Shown here in pieces: positions 16,391 through 24,922 of a stretch of 64,000 bases of DNA. The number at the start of each line of letters is the position of its first letter. Position 1 is the first letter of the stretch. The notes under the pieces are model-generated. The model worked only from the letters and a program-made list of their open reading frames with translations, was not told where the DNA came from and did not search any database. The stretch comes from Peptococcus simiae. Lineage in GTDB: Bacteria; Bacillota; Peptococcia; Peptococcales; Peptococcaceae. The position numbers were made by a program, and so were the translations under genes. Location of the stretch: contig NZ_JBJUVG010000010.1 in the NCBI RefSeq assembly GCF_046097595.1, positions 3,135-67,134 of the forward strand, in the 5' to 3' direction.

Positions 16391-16933
16391 GTGAATTACA
16401 ATGGGGTAAAAGACCGAATTCCAGAAAAATTAAAAGTATTGTTAGGTTGCAAATATAACCAACCAACCCCTCGTCTAAAGGACGAAGAAAATCTCGTTCA
16501 AAAATATGAACATTTATGTTTACGGGATAAGAATATCATGTGGCAAGAAAGTAGTTTAGAGGAATTACTTAAAGATATTGATGAGGAAATACTGAAAACG
16601 GGTCTCAGTAAAGAAGCTCTTTTCTTGGAAATTGAGAAATATAGGCACGTTATTTCAAGGGAGAAAAATTATGGTGGGTTTGGAAAAAGTATATTCCCAT
16701 CAGTTGTTAAAATGATTGGCGGCCTTACAATATTTTGCTTTTCTTTAACCAGTTGGAATATCATTGATATTATTAAATGGACTTTTGATTATTTCGGGAA
16801 TTATAGTTTTAGCGTTATAACCATCATTTTACTTGCAATTTATCTATACAAAGTTTTTGGATCTAGAAAATACGAAGAAAACATGAATAAATATTATGAT
16901 TTCTTGATAAGTTATTTAGTTATGAAAAAATAG
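16391..16933 (+). CDS. Two-TM membrane protein following the MqsR/Panacea pair
   Basis: About 180 codons of unknown function. The soluble N-terminal half (LEELLKDIDEEILKTG) is followed by two membrane segments: IGGLTIFCFSLTSWNIIDII and VITIILLAIYLYKVFG. The start is unclear: GTG 16391 directly follows the AAAGGAG site with no spacing, and the better-spaced ATG 16401 is out of frame, so the true N-terminus may lie further in. It is 70 bp after the fusion antitoxin and may be a third component or an independent gene. Confidence 0.55.
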   Translation: MNYNGVKDRIPEKLKVLLGCKYNQPTPRLKDEENLVQKYEHLCLRDKNIMWQESSLEELLKDIDEEILKTGLSKEALFLEIEKYRHVISREKNYGGFGKSIFPSVVKMIGGLTIFCFSLTSWNIIDIIKWTFDYFGNYSFSVITIILLAIYLYKVFGSRKYEENMNKYYDFLISYLVMKK

Positions 16934-16985
16934 GCTAGCTATATATTGTAGAGTGCATATAGCAATATCAAGGTTCAATCTCAAT

Positions 16986-17050
16986 CGCTCCCCCCAGTTT
17001 AGCAATTTTAGTTGCCGAACATAACAGATACGTCTGACGGGGGCTTTTTT
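16986..17050 (+). ncRNA. Short structured leader/terminator RNA, copy 2
   Basis: Homologue of 8757-8834: CCCCC/GGGGG closing stem, GCAA-TTTTA-GTTGC inner hairpin and the conserved CAGA-TACG-TCTG hairpin, then a T run. It separates cassettes 4 and 5. Confidence 0.45.
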
Positions 17051-17066
17051 GATGCGAAGGAAAAGT

Positions 17067-17095
17067 TTGTCCTTTGGTATTATATATTGTATAAT
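17067..17095 (+). promoter_or_regulatory. TA promoter-operator, cassette 5
   Basis: TTGTCC (17067-17072), 17-nt spacer, TATAAT (17090-17095); palindrome 17079-17095 with one mismatch. Same promoter design as at 10860 and 13762. Confidence 0.7.
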
Positions 17096-17149
17096 ATAGG
17101 TAGTAGAACTGTTTGCTACTTTGACTAGCCGAGGGAAGGAGGCTTCCTA

Positions 17150-17806
17150 GTGATTAACTCTAATGACAGAAAACTGGCTTTAAGCGGCTGGTTAAAAGAA
17201 CATAATCCTTCGTCTTACAATTCATCTCTAAAACTACAAAAGTTTTTGCTTTTTTACGAATTGTTTAGTCATGTGAATAATGAACCTGCGGATTTTTCCT
17301 CTCTGAAAGGTTATAAAAAGGGACCAGTCTTTAGTGCTGTCTGGGGAGATTACACTAAGGAACACGAAGAGTTTATAAAAAAATCACAAGAAGCATATCT
17401 GAAAAACAGCACTGCAATCAATTCCTCTCATGCAAAGCGTAGTAGTTTTCTCACTTCCATACTAAGTGAAAGTGAATTATCAGAGCTAACTCATGCGCTA
17501 AACCTTTGGCGGTCCGAAGAAGGGCGTATACTTGCCGGTGAAAAACAGGTGCCACTTGATAAAAAGGATTTTATAAGAAGCGATAAGGAGCTAATTTGCA
17601 AACTTGAATCTCTATATCCAGACGATCTTATTGAAAGCGTTATTATTGAGCACATAGATAATAAGAGTTTTCTCATCCCGAAAGATAAGGTTCGCGAGTT
17701 TACCGCTGAGCATATGGATGTTCTTATGCAGATTGCAGAGTCTCAAGAGTTATATAATCCTGTGTATGTAGATATTGCAGATGATGGAGGACTGATCATT
17801 GATTGA
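17150..17806 (+). CDS. Divergent Panacea-like antitoxin, cassette 5
   Basis: 218 aa starting at GTG 17150 behind GAAGGAGG. The N-terminal half has a variant Panacea signature: SSLKLQKFLLFYELFSHV, then LKGYKKGPVFSAVWGDYTK, corresponding to the LQKLLYYAQ and AWxHGPVxxxlY boxes. The C-terminal half (NKSFLIPKDKVREFTAEHMD) is extra. It ends 8 bases inside the next gene, a MazF/PemK-like protein, so it is the likely antitoxin of that toxin. Confidence 0.75.
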   Translation: MINSNDRKLALSGWLKEHNPSSYNSSLKLQKFLLFYELFSHVNNEPADFSSLKGYKKGPVFSAVWGDYTKEHEEFIKKSQEAYLKNSTAINSSHAKRSSFLTSILSESELSELTHALNLWRSEEGRILAGEKQVPLDKKDFIRSDKELICKLESLYPDDLIESVIIEHIDNKSFLIPKDKVREFTAEHMDVLMQIAESQELYNPVYVDIADDGGLIID

Positions 17807-18224
17807 GGCTAGAGATGTGATTCGGATGCGAGTTCCTTTCCCTGGTATTGACTCACGGCTTGCTATGCAGTCTCATATGTACATTTGTCAGATCAAAAAG
17901 ACAAATACCCATGGGTTCTTGAAGTGCCAAACGCTAAAGCCATATATGTTGGGCGAACAAAATCCCATGAAAAATTTTCATGATGAAGAGGCCGATTTAG
18001 ATAGGAATCCCTTTGTGCGCACTACTAGGATCGATTGTGATCGCATTTTTTCAACAAAAGCTATTGAATATAGTGAGAAAATGAGGACTACCAACCGGAA
18101 AGATATCTGCACCGAGCTCTTTCAAGTTTTGCTGAATAAAATTGCAAACGAAACTCCGGAAGTTATTCAAGTCAATGAAGATGAACTCTTGAGAATAAAC
18201 CCTCTAGCTGCAAAAATAAAATAG
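17799..18224 (+). CDS. MazF/PemK-like toxin, cassette 5
   Basis: 141 aa from TTG 17799, with GGAGG eight bases upstream inside the preceding gene. EARDVIRMRVPFPGIDSR, then HMYICQIKK and RNPFVRTTRIDCDRIFS, have the beta-barrel (SH3-like) pattern of MazF/PemK/Kid-type toxins: a G/D-hhhhhxFP start, a central strand, and a conserved late D-x-h. Most of that group are mRNA endonucleases. Assignment is by pattern only. Confidence 0.6.
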   Translation: MIEARDVIRMRVPFPGIDSRLAMQSHMYICQIKKTNTHGFLKCQTLKPYMLGEQNPMKNFHDEEADLDRNPFVRTTRIDCDRIFSTKAIEYSEKMRTTNRKDICTELFQVLLNKIANETPEVIQVNEDELLRINPLAAKIK

Positions 18225-18240
18225 ACCTTCATAAAAAATC

Positions 18241-18271
18241 AGAGCTGCCTCTTAGAGAAGCAGCTCTTTTT
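18241..18271 (+). terminator. Cassette 5 terminator
   Basis: Same AGAGCTGC/GCAGCTCT hairpin plus T run as at 14736. The next 175 bases up to the promoter at 18448 hold no gene that I can see. Confidence 0.85.
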
Positions 18272-18447
18272 CTTGTTCTATCTTAAAACCAAGGGATTTG
18301 AGGCGCAATTCCTATAAACGGAATGAGGTTGATGTAAAACAACTAAAAATAAAAGAATTTGAACTGAAAATTCAGCTATAAATCCGTTTTTTAGGATAAA
18401 ATATGGATGGATTTCAAATAAGTTCATTAAAACAATACGATTAAACA

Positions 18448-18476
18448 TTGATACTAAACTATTAACATGGTAATAT
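18448..18476 (+). promoter_or_regulatory. Promoter of the conjugation operon
   Basis: TTGATA (18448-18453), 17-nt spacer ending CATGG, TAATAT (18471-18476). TG at the extended -10 position. One of six promoters of the same build in this element. Confidence 0.65.
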
Positions 18477-18532
18477 GTATATACAGGATGTCTCTTGAGA
18501 CATCTGAATTTAAGTAAAGGAGCGTGAGTTAA

Positions 18533-18958
18533 ATGTCTAATGTTAAGGTGGTCGGCAAGAGGATCTTGACTAATAAAAAATTGTCTATCCTCCTTGGCTG
18601 CGCTATGATTGCCGGTTTAGTGCTGGCGGTTGGTTTGCTTTTCCCTGATATGGCTCTTGCAGCTAATCCGGGTGACGCTATTCAAAAAGGCGTTAAGCAA
18701 GGCTCCGGTGCTATTTGGCGAATCATGACTGCTGTCGTTGTCCCGGTTGCCGCTGTCCTCTTTGCTTGGAACGTTTTCCGGGCTATTTTCGGCGGTGAAA
18801 GAGGCATGGAATCTGCTAAGCGGAATATCTTTACCATCATTATTGTTATCGCACTTGTTCTCTTGGCCCCCGTTATCGTTCAACAAATCGGTGGCTGGTT
18901 CGGCAAAGGGGAAGATGGAGGCGTATTCGGATGCGTACCAATGCTGTTAATGATGTGA
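18533..18958 (+). CDS. VirB2/TrbC-like pilin-type membrane protein
   Basis: 141 aa, first gene of the transfer operon. A signal-like first segment (SILLGCAMIAGLVLAVGLLF, then MALAANP, a good signal peptidase site) is followed by two more hydrophobic helices (MTAVVVPVAAVLFAWNVF; IFTIIIVIALVLLAPVIV) with the short basic GGERGMESAKR turn between. This is the classic TrbC/VirB2 layout in conjugation systems. AAAGGAG precedes the ATG. It overlaps the next, similar gene by 28 bases. Confidence 0.78.
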   Translation: MSNVKVVGKRILTNKKLSILLGCAMIAGLVLAVGLLFPDMALAANPGDAIQKGVKQGSGAIWRIMTAVVVPVAAVLFAWNVFRAIFGGERGMESAKRNIFTIIIVIALVLLAPVIVQQIGGWFGKGEDGGVFGCVPMLLMM

Positions 18959-19485
18959 TTTCCGCTAGACGCTTAAAATTATTTCTTGTTTTCAGTCTTG
19001 TAGGGCTTGCCTCTTTAGCCCTGCTTCTCCCGGATACTGCTTTTGCAGCCTCCTTTTCCGGTACAGCCGAGAGCGGCGTGTCATGGGACCTATCAAAGTA
19101 TAAAGACATGATGGGTAGCGTATACAGAATTGCTATGTATATTCTTTTTCCTGTAGCCGCTGTTTCCTTGGCTGCTGCGGCCTTTATGATGATTACCGGG
19201 GATGAACAGTCCGTAGCTAAGGGTAAAAAGCAGGCGTTTATCACGCTATTTACCGTTGCAGCCCTCTTGCTTCTGCCGGCAGTCCTTGATTTTGGCGTAT
19301 CAACGGGGTCCTCGCATGGCTGGAAGCCAACTATGCAAAGTGCAGAGGACTTTAAAAAGGCCAACTTGCCGGACTTCACCGCTGATAAAGGAGAAGGTGG
19401 CAAGACTTCGAAAACAGGCGGTAAGAAGGCGCAGGCACTCAAAAAGCGGATGGGCATAAAGAAAATAAAAGCTCAGGAGGGATGA
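18931..19485 (+). CDS. Second VirB2/TrbC-like membrane protein
   Basis: 184 aa. Leader peptide LFLVFSLVGLASLALLLPD then AFAASF, followed by two helices (YRIAMYILFPVAAVSLAAAA; AFITLFTVAALLLLPAVLDF) separated by GDEQSVAKGKKQ. It is the same architecture as the upstream protein, so probably a duplicated pilin-like subunit, with a lysine-rich tail of about 50 residues added. The ATG lies within the end of the preceding gene, with GGAGG 13 bases upstream. Confidence 0.75.
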   Translation: MRTNAVNDVISARRLKLFLVFSLVGLASLALLLPDTAFAASFSGTAESGVSWDLSKYKDMMGSVYRIAMYILFPVAAVSLAAAAFMMITGDEQSVAKGKKQAFITLFTVAALLLLPAVLDFGVSTGSSHGWKPTMQSAEDFKKANLPDFTADKGEGGKTSKTGGKKAQALKKRMGIKKIKAQEG

Positions 19486-19496
19486 GGTGATCGCCT

Positions 19497-21689
19497 ATGA
19501 TGAATACTATCCTATCATGGATTGCTGAAGCCATAAGTGACCTCTTATGTGCCATTATTAAAGCCTTCCTTGGCATGATGCAGATGAACCTAAGCGTTAT
19601 CGCTGGCTTTTTCCCGGGCCTCATAACCGGCTATCGGATGTTCCAAGCTATAGCGATAGGGTTAACGCTAGCCATTGCTATTTGGCAGCTCTTTAAGTTT
19701 TTTGGTGGGCAATTAACAGAAGTCAGAGATACACCTATCCGGATTCTTATCCGGACCGCTATTGCCGGCTGGCTCATCTTCTTTGGTGGCTACTTTATAG
19801 ACCTAATCGTTAATATCGCTCAGATACCTTATGAGGCCTTTAGTGACGTTAAGGCCCTAGAAAGCGTAACATCACCATTTGAATTTGATGGCTTTGATCT
19901 TGTTCAGGTCCTTTTTGGGACCAGCATTGCCTTGGGCGAGTCGGGAGCAATACTCGCCTACCTTTTCTTAGTTTTCTTGGTGGGCTGGAACTTGCTCAAA
20001 CTCATGCTAGAAATTGTTGAGCGGTATCTCATGGTAGCTGTCTTAGCCTTCACCGCTCCGCTCTTTTACTCCACTTTTTCTTCCCAGTCTACTTCCGGGA
20101 TCTTTAAAAAGTTTGTCGGTATGTTCTTTGGCCAATGTGCCATTCTTTCCGTTTCGGCTTGGATGCTCAAGGTCATTATTTCGGGCCTTGCAGGTCTTAC
20201 AGCAGATGCAGAAGGGATGATTTTCCACGTTATCTTCATCTTGGCTATGTGTAAAATAGCCCAGCGTGTAGATACCTATATGCAGAGCCTCGGCATTGGC
20301 GTGGCCTTAACTGGTGAAAATATCTTAGATGATGTTATTGCTGGTAGTCGAATGCTTAGAAGTATGGGCGGCAATAGAGGTGGTGGAGATAGAAAAGAAG
20401 CCTTGGGCGCTAATACAGCTGGTAGCCTGTCTCGCTTCGGTGGTGTTTTTGGGGCTGCTTCTAATGCGACTCAACGGATGTTCCAACGGAGCGCTCAAGG
20501 AGAGGGCTTCTTAGGTACTTTTAGTCCCAAACAGGTTGGTAAGGATGCCTTAGAAGGGGCCGGTCCTGTTGGTAGAGCAGCATTAGGTCAGCTTGAAAAT
20601 CGTAAGGCTGGCATTAGCGATAACAATCCTTTAGCCGGCAAGTTTGATGTGACAGATGCCTACAACAAAAAAGCTGCTGAAACTGAAGAAAACAAGGCCA
20701 ATACAGCTAATGCCGATAACACAGCTCAGGCTCCAGATCCTAATAGTGAGATTAAGTATCAGGATCCGTCTCAAGCTAGAGATGCAGATGGGATTGCCGC
20801 CAGTGCCGCAAGACTGTTTGATGAAGAAGATAACCCGGCTGAAGGCGCTGAGAAATTATTTGAGGCAGAGAAAAAAGAGACGCCTCAAGTATCTGCTAAT
20901 GCTGGTATCGTCAAAGATGACAAGGGCCAGACCGGCCTTAATGATGAAGCCAAGAAGTATGGCTTATCTTGGGATAATAACCATGCTAATAAACAGGAAG
21001 GAGAAAGGACCAACCAGATTGAAGGTGACTCCCACAATGTAGGGGCCTTTATGGCCGCTCGTGTTGCAGCCGGAGAGAACCCGGAAGATTTGCAAGCTGC
21101 GCTAACAGAAACAGCAACAAACGGCTCTCCCCTTGCAGCAGAAAAAGCCCTTATGCAGCCTGACTATAACCTAAAGGGTAATGATCAGGTCATGAGTGCC
21201 ATGGTAAGCAATTCCTTCGACACGCAAGAAATCGTTGGTGATGACGGAGACGGGACCATTAGTAACGTAACCGCTACCACAGGCGAAGTAGAAGGCGCTA
21301 GACAAGTAACCTTCGATTATACAGACACAGATGGCAATACCAGTAGCTATGAAATTGTTAACTCAGAAGCCATCTATAAAGATGAAAACGGACATAGCGT
21401 AACCAAAGAAATCTATCAAGAACCCGGTGTACTGAAGCAAATTCGATCTCGGGGGACTGGGGGAAATTACTATGTTCGCAAGGTGGATGTCGGTCAATCA
21501 CAAATGGGCGTCAGTACCTCCGGTGGTACGAGAACAGTACAGGCCCCAAGACCGGTGCAAGTGTCTAAACCTACTATAAATCAGAGTAATATGCCTAAGC
21601 CTAAAGGTTTTAGACAGCCTATCAATAAAAAAAGCAACACCAATTCCCTAGGGAAACCTAATAACGGTCAACCCGGTAAGAAGAATTAG
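19497..21689 (+). CDS. TrbL/VirB6-like conjugation membrane protein
   Basis: 730 aa. The first 280 residues hold about six membrane helices (examples: IWQLFKFFGGQLTEVRDTPI flanking region, AILAYLFLVFLVGWNLLKLM, GMFFGQCAILSVSAWMLKVI), as in TrbL/VirB6 channel components of type IV secretion. The remaining 450 residues are hydrophilic and low in complexity (alanine-, asparagine-, glutamate-rich), ending in a proline/asparagine/lysine-rich tail. GAGGTG lies upstream of the ATG, 12 bases after the previous stop. A terminator follows at 21721. Confidence 0.8.
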   Translation: MMNTILSWIAEAISDLLCAIIKAFLGMMQMNLSVIAGFFPGLITGYRMFQAIAIGLTLAIAIWQLFKFFGGQLTEVRDTPIRILIRTAIAGWLIFFGGYFIDLIVNIAQIPYEAFSDVKALESVTSPFEFDGFDLVQVLFGTSIALGESGAILAYLFLVFLVGWNLLKLMLEIVERYLMVAVLAFTAPLFYSTFSSQSTSGIFKKFVGMFFGQCAILSVSAWMLKVIISGLAGLTADAEGMIFHVIFILAMCKIAQRVDTYMQSLGIGVALTGENILDDVIAGSRMLRSMGGNRGGGDRKEALGANTAGSLSRFGGVFGAASNATQRMFQRSAQGEGFLGTFSPKQVGKDALEGAGPVGRAALGQLENRKAGISDNNPLAGKFDVTDAYNKKAAETEENKANTANADNTAQAPDPNSEIKYQDPSQARDADGIAASAARLFDEEDNPAEGAEKLFEAEKKETPQVSANAGIVKDDKGQTGLNDEAKKYGLSWDNNHANKQEGERTNQIEGDSHNVGAFMAARVAAGENPEDLQAALTETATNGSPLAAEKALMQPDYNLKGNDQVMSAMVSNSFDTQEIVGDDGDGTISNVTATTGEVEGARQVTFDYTDTDGNTSSYEIVNSEAIYKDENGHSVTKEIYQEPGVLKQIRSRGTGGNYYVRKVDVGQSQMGVSTSGGTRTVQAPRPVQVSKPTINQSNMPKPKGFRQPINKKSNTNSLGKPNNGQPGKKN

Positions 21690-21720
21690 TATTGCACTAA
21701 GTGTATAGTAAACCGCTGAT

Positions 21721-21751
21721 AAGCCGGAGCCTGAGCGCTTCGGCTTTTTTC
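21721..21751 (+). terminator. Internal terminator in the transfer operon
   Basis: AAGCCGGAGC / GCGCTTCGGCTT hairpin with six T, only 15 bases before the next ATG. It could attenuate expression of the distal transfer genes. Confidence 0.7.
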
Positions 21752-21765
21752 AAAGGAGGTGTCAT

Positions 21766-23508
21766 ATGTCGGAGCAAGATAAAAACCTAGCGGATTCCAC
21801 AATAGATGACGCTAGAAGAGCCAAGGGCGCTGTCAAGATGGGCAAGAATACAGCCAAAGGGGCTAAAAAGCTATTCGGTGCTAAACAGGCCAGCCAGGCT
21901 GTTGCTGCTAAAGGTGCAGGAGCGGCCATAGGTGGCCCTTTAGGACTTCTGTTAACCAGCAAAAAAGCTAGGAAGGTTTCAGCCTTTGCTATTTCTTGCT
22001 TAATCACTATTATGGTTGTCTTCCTGTATGCCTTGCCTACTTCCGGTTTTGAGGCCACAGAATCCTATTTCGAGGCCTTTGCAGAGGAGTACCAAGCTAG
22101 AGTATACAGCAGCACCGGCAACGTAAAAGTTGCCAAAGTTACTGAAGGCTTTAAGATGGGTTCTAAGGTCGCTAAGGATATCTTTGCTTCAGTCCTCAAG
22201 TTGAATGACAATGATGTGGATCCGCAAAGTAAGGATGGCACTGAGCTATTGGTGGTACACAACGAAAAAGCTCAAAAAAAGGCTATTAAGGAAAAGATGG
22301 AGGTCTGCCGGAAAAAGGTCGATAAACGGGGAGATGATATTGAAGAGGCTATAGACGATAACGAAGGGGCCATTAAAAAGGCCATAGAAGCCAAGGTGTC
22401 TGCGCAAGGAGATTATGACGAGGTTAATGTTAATCTGAACGTCAATAAGTATAACCTCTCTGATATGGGATCCGCTGCTGTTTTAGGCCTATATATGGTC
22501 GGAGAAGCCGGCTCTCTTGATCAGGTCCGGCTGTCCTCTGTTGCCAAGTGGTTAGGCTACTATGGCGAAGAACAGGCCGGGAAGAGAACGACCTCTTTTG
22601 ACATTTATGGCGTTCCCTGTAAAGTCAAAACATGGACCGGGACCTATTTACCCCAGTACCTCTTAGAGCAGAAGAAACAGGAAAAACATAAATACAGAAA
22701 CTACTTTAGGAGTAAAAATAAAGGGATCCCTAAGAAAGAACGGAAACACACCATGATTGACTACTCGGCCTATTCTGGCCCGGCAACAGACCTTATTGTA
22801 AAGACCAAGGTTCCTAAGCCGGAAGAGTGGGATATTACCACCTATACCGAAACAGACGAAGATGGTAATAGCAGAACGATTGCAGAAGTCAACGTTAATA
22901 TTGATGTAACCCCTAGGGACCTGCCAGAAATTGCAGACCTTATGGGCATGTGGATTGGCAACTTAAAAGAGGACCAATCTGAAGCCATTTCTAAGTTAAG
23001 CGTCAATATGGTCGGGTCCTCCGGCTTTGGTATTGATATGGGCGAATACGGTTTCCTTTCCGGGGACTGTATTCCTAGTGTCGTTAAGGGCTTTGATCCG
23101 CACGGCAGAGGTTATCAGAAACACTGCACTTCCCATGTATTTAATAGAATCTATCAAGTAACGGGTAAGTCGCTTAACCTAGTAATGGGTAATGGGGGCC
23201 AATGGTGGTCAAATGCTCAATCTTATGGCATGAAAGTTAACCGGTCCAATCCCTTCCCGGGAGCGGCCATGTCTATGCCCGGTAGTATACCTGTCTATAC
23301 TGCTAACGGTATTCACGTCAATCCCGGTGGGGCAGACCTCGGTCACGTTGCCTTTGTTGAAAAGGTAGATGATGACGGAAATGTCTATACCTCAGAATGG
23401 TGGGGATTTGAAAATAATGGTGTCATTCACTATGAGAAATATACGCCCCAAGAAGCAGCCAAGTGCTACTTTATTGACGTTATCGATTACGTAAAGAAGA
23501 ATAGGTAG
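21766..23508 (+). CDS. Membrane-anchored CHAP-domain cell-wall hydrolase
   Basis: 580 aa. A basic, alanine-rich cytoplasmic start is followed by one membrane helix near 72-90 (FAISCLITIMVVFLYALP), a long extracellular region, and a C-terminal CHAP domain. Cys in HCTSHVFNRIYQVTG and His in LGHVAFVEKV are the expected catalytic residues. Gram-positive transfer systems use such VirB1/PrgK-type amidase-endopeptidases to open peptidoglycan. AAAGGAGG precedes the ATG. Confidence 0.85.
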   Translation: MSEQDKNLADSTIDDARRAKGAVKMGKNTAKGAKKLFGAKQASQAVAAKGAGAAIGGPLGLLLTSKKARKVSAFAISCLITIMVVFLYALPTSGFEATESYFEAFAEEYQARVYSSTGNVKVAKVTEGFKMGSKVAKDIFASVLKLNDNDVDPQSKDGTELLVVHNEKAQKKAIKEKMEVCRKKVDKRGDDIEEAIDDNEGAIKKAIEAKVSAQGDYDEVNVNLNVNKYNLSDMGSAAVLGLYMVGEAGSLDQVRLSSVAKWLGYYGEEQAGKRTTSFDIYGVPCKVKTWTGTYLPQYLLEQKKQEKHKYRNYFRSKNKGIPKKERKHTMIDYSAYSGPATDLIVKTKVPKPEEWDITTYTETDEDGNSRTIAEVNVNIDVTPRDLPEIADLMGMWIGNLKEDQSEAISKLSVNMVGSSGFGIDMGEYGFLSGDCIPSVVKGFDPHGRGYQKHCTSHVFNRIYQVTGKSLNLVMGNGGQWWSNAQSYGMKVNRSNPFPGAAMSMPGSIPVYTANGIHVNPGGADLGHVAFVEKVDDDGNVYTSEWWGFENNGVIHYEKYTPQEAAKCYFIDVIDYVKKNR

Positions 23509-23517
23509 GTGATCTCC

Positions 23518-24915
23518 TTGAAAAAAGTCATTTGTGGCTGTCTTGTTTGTTTATTTGCCCTTGCGCCTCTCTCCGAGGTTGCATGGGCGACAGACAAGGC
23601 CGATAAAAAAGATAGTACTGCTATTGTAGAAAGCGGATCCTCAAATGAGAAGGAGGCAAGTAAAACAGAAGCTAAAAAGGAAAAGAAAAAGCCGCCTATG
23701 AAGCCTGCGGATGCCCTCCTGTCTAAGCGACCGACAGCCAACGGTAAAATGGAAAAAGCCTTTGATGAAGATATAGAAGAACTCAAAGAGGCTAATGAAA
23801 CCGCCTACGGGTGGGAAGATGACCTTGGTAAAGTCCGGTATTGGAAAACAGAAATCGGCGGAAAGGACATGGTTGACTTTGAACGTCAAGCAGGCTGGCA
23901 GGAAGAATTTTTAGGTGACCTCCTTGAAACGACCAGCGAACACTTAGACCTGCAAGGGACTGGTCGGGCCGGAAATAAAAAATCCGGTGCTGCCGAGGTC
24001 GTTACTATGGCCCTCGGTGAAGTCGGGACCAAAGAAGAACCACCCGGAAGTGGGATTAATAAGTACACAAAGTGGTTCTTTGGTAAAGAAGTCGAAGAGA
24101 AAAAGCCTTGGGGTATAATATTCATTAGCTACCTCATGAATAAGAATAAGCTGGATAAAGATGGCTTTTGGAAAAAGACAGCTAGCAGGTCAGCAGCCTA
24201 TAAAAACCTAACAAGCACCTTAGGCTTTAAAGCTTACTCCCTTGACCAGCTGGAGAACTTTGGTGGTAACGCCTATAAGGCGAAACAAGGTGACCTCTTA
24301 TTCTTCGGAGATCATATCGGCCTTGTGACCAGTGCAAGCTCCGGTTTGGATATTGTTGTTGGTGACTATGATAGCGAGGTCAAAAAACTCTCCGTCAAAA
24401 AAGATGATGAAGAATTTAAAGACGCTGAACTGGTCGCTATGGAATATCCTAAGTCTGACTATACAGACGGTGACCAAGCACAAAATAAAGAAACCGTATT
24501 CCGCTTTTTGACGGATGAAATGGGTTATTCAGCAGCAGCCGCTTGTGGCGTTATGGCCAATATCCAGCATGAAAGTGGCTTTGTTGCAGACATTAACGAA
24601 TTTTCCGGTGGCGGCGGCTACGGGATCTGTCAGTGGACCGGTGGCAGGCGGACAAGCCTCGTGAACTGGTGTAAAAGCAATGGTTACTCCGAAAAGACCC
24701 TAGAGGGGCAGCTTTGGTATCTCAAACACGAAACGGAAGGTACCTACGCTAAGATTAACGACTATATGCTTAGAATTCCCAATACCGCTGACGGAGCCTA
24801 TGAAGCCGGTCGCTACTGGTGCGCAAAATGGGAAAGACCCCTTGATCAGATTGGTCAGCCCCGGTCAAGAGGGCAAATGGCTAAGAATAAATACTGGCCG
24901 ACCTTTGGGCGGTGA
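23518..24915 (+). CDS. Secreted wall enzyme: degenerate CHAP plus phage-tail-type lysozyme domain
   Basis: About 465 aa from TTG 23518 (GTG 23509 lies within the ribosome binding site). Signal peptide KKVICGCLVCLFALAPL ending in EVAWA. The middle domain (TMALGEVGTKEEPPGSGINK, KPWGIIFISYLMNK, GDLLFFGDHIGLV) matches the amidase/CHAP group but has Gly where the catalytic Cys of WCAxFVS is expected. The C-terminal domain (VFRFLTDEMGYSAAAACGVM, NIQHESGF, GGYGICQWTGGRR) is a phage-tail lysozyme family muramidase with its Glu kept. It probably cuts glycan strands for the transfer apparatus. Confidence 0.82.
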   Translation: MKKVICGCLVCLFALAPLSEVAWATDKADKKDSTAIVESGSSNEKEASKTEAKKEKKKPPMKPADALLSKRPTANGKMEKAFDEDIEELKEANETAYGWEDDLGKVRYWKTEIGGKDMVDFERQAGWQEEFLGDLLETTSEHLDLQGTGRAGNKKSGAAEVVTMALGEVGTKEEPPGSGINKYTKWFFGKEVEEKKPWGIIFISYLMNKNKLDKDGFWKKTASRSAAYKNLTSTLGFKAYSLDQLENFGGNAYKAKQGDLLFFGDHIGLVTSASSGLDIVVGDYDSEVKKLSVKKDDEEFKDAELVAMEYPKSDYTDGDQAQNKETVFRFLTDEMGYSAAAACGVMANIQHESGFVADINEFSGGGGYGICQWTGGRRTSLVNWCKSNGYSEKTLEGQLWYLKHETEGTYAKINDYMLRIPNTADGAYEAGRYWCAKWERPLDQIGQPRSRGQMAKNKYWPTFGR

Positions 24916-24922
24916 TTGAGGT

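Noticed and set aside
16381..16460. ATG at 16381 as start for the 16391 gene
   Set aside because: It is in a different frame and stops after about 25 codons.
20656..21042. 128-codon basic frame inside the TrbL-like gene
   Set aside because: It is an overlapping frame through the low-complexity tail; its lysine/leucine richness comes from the frame shift.
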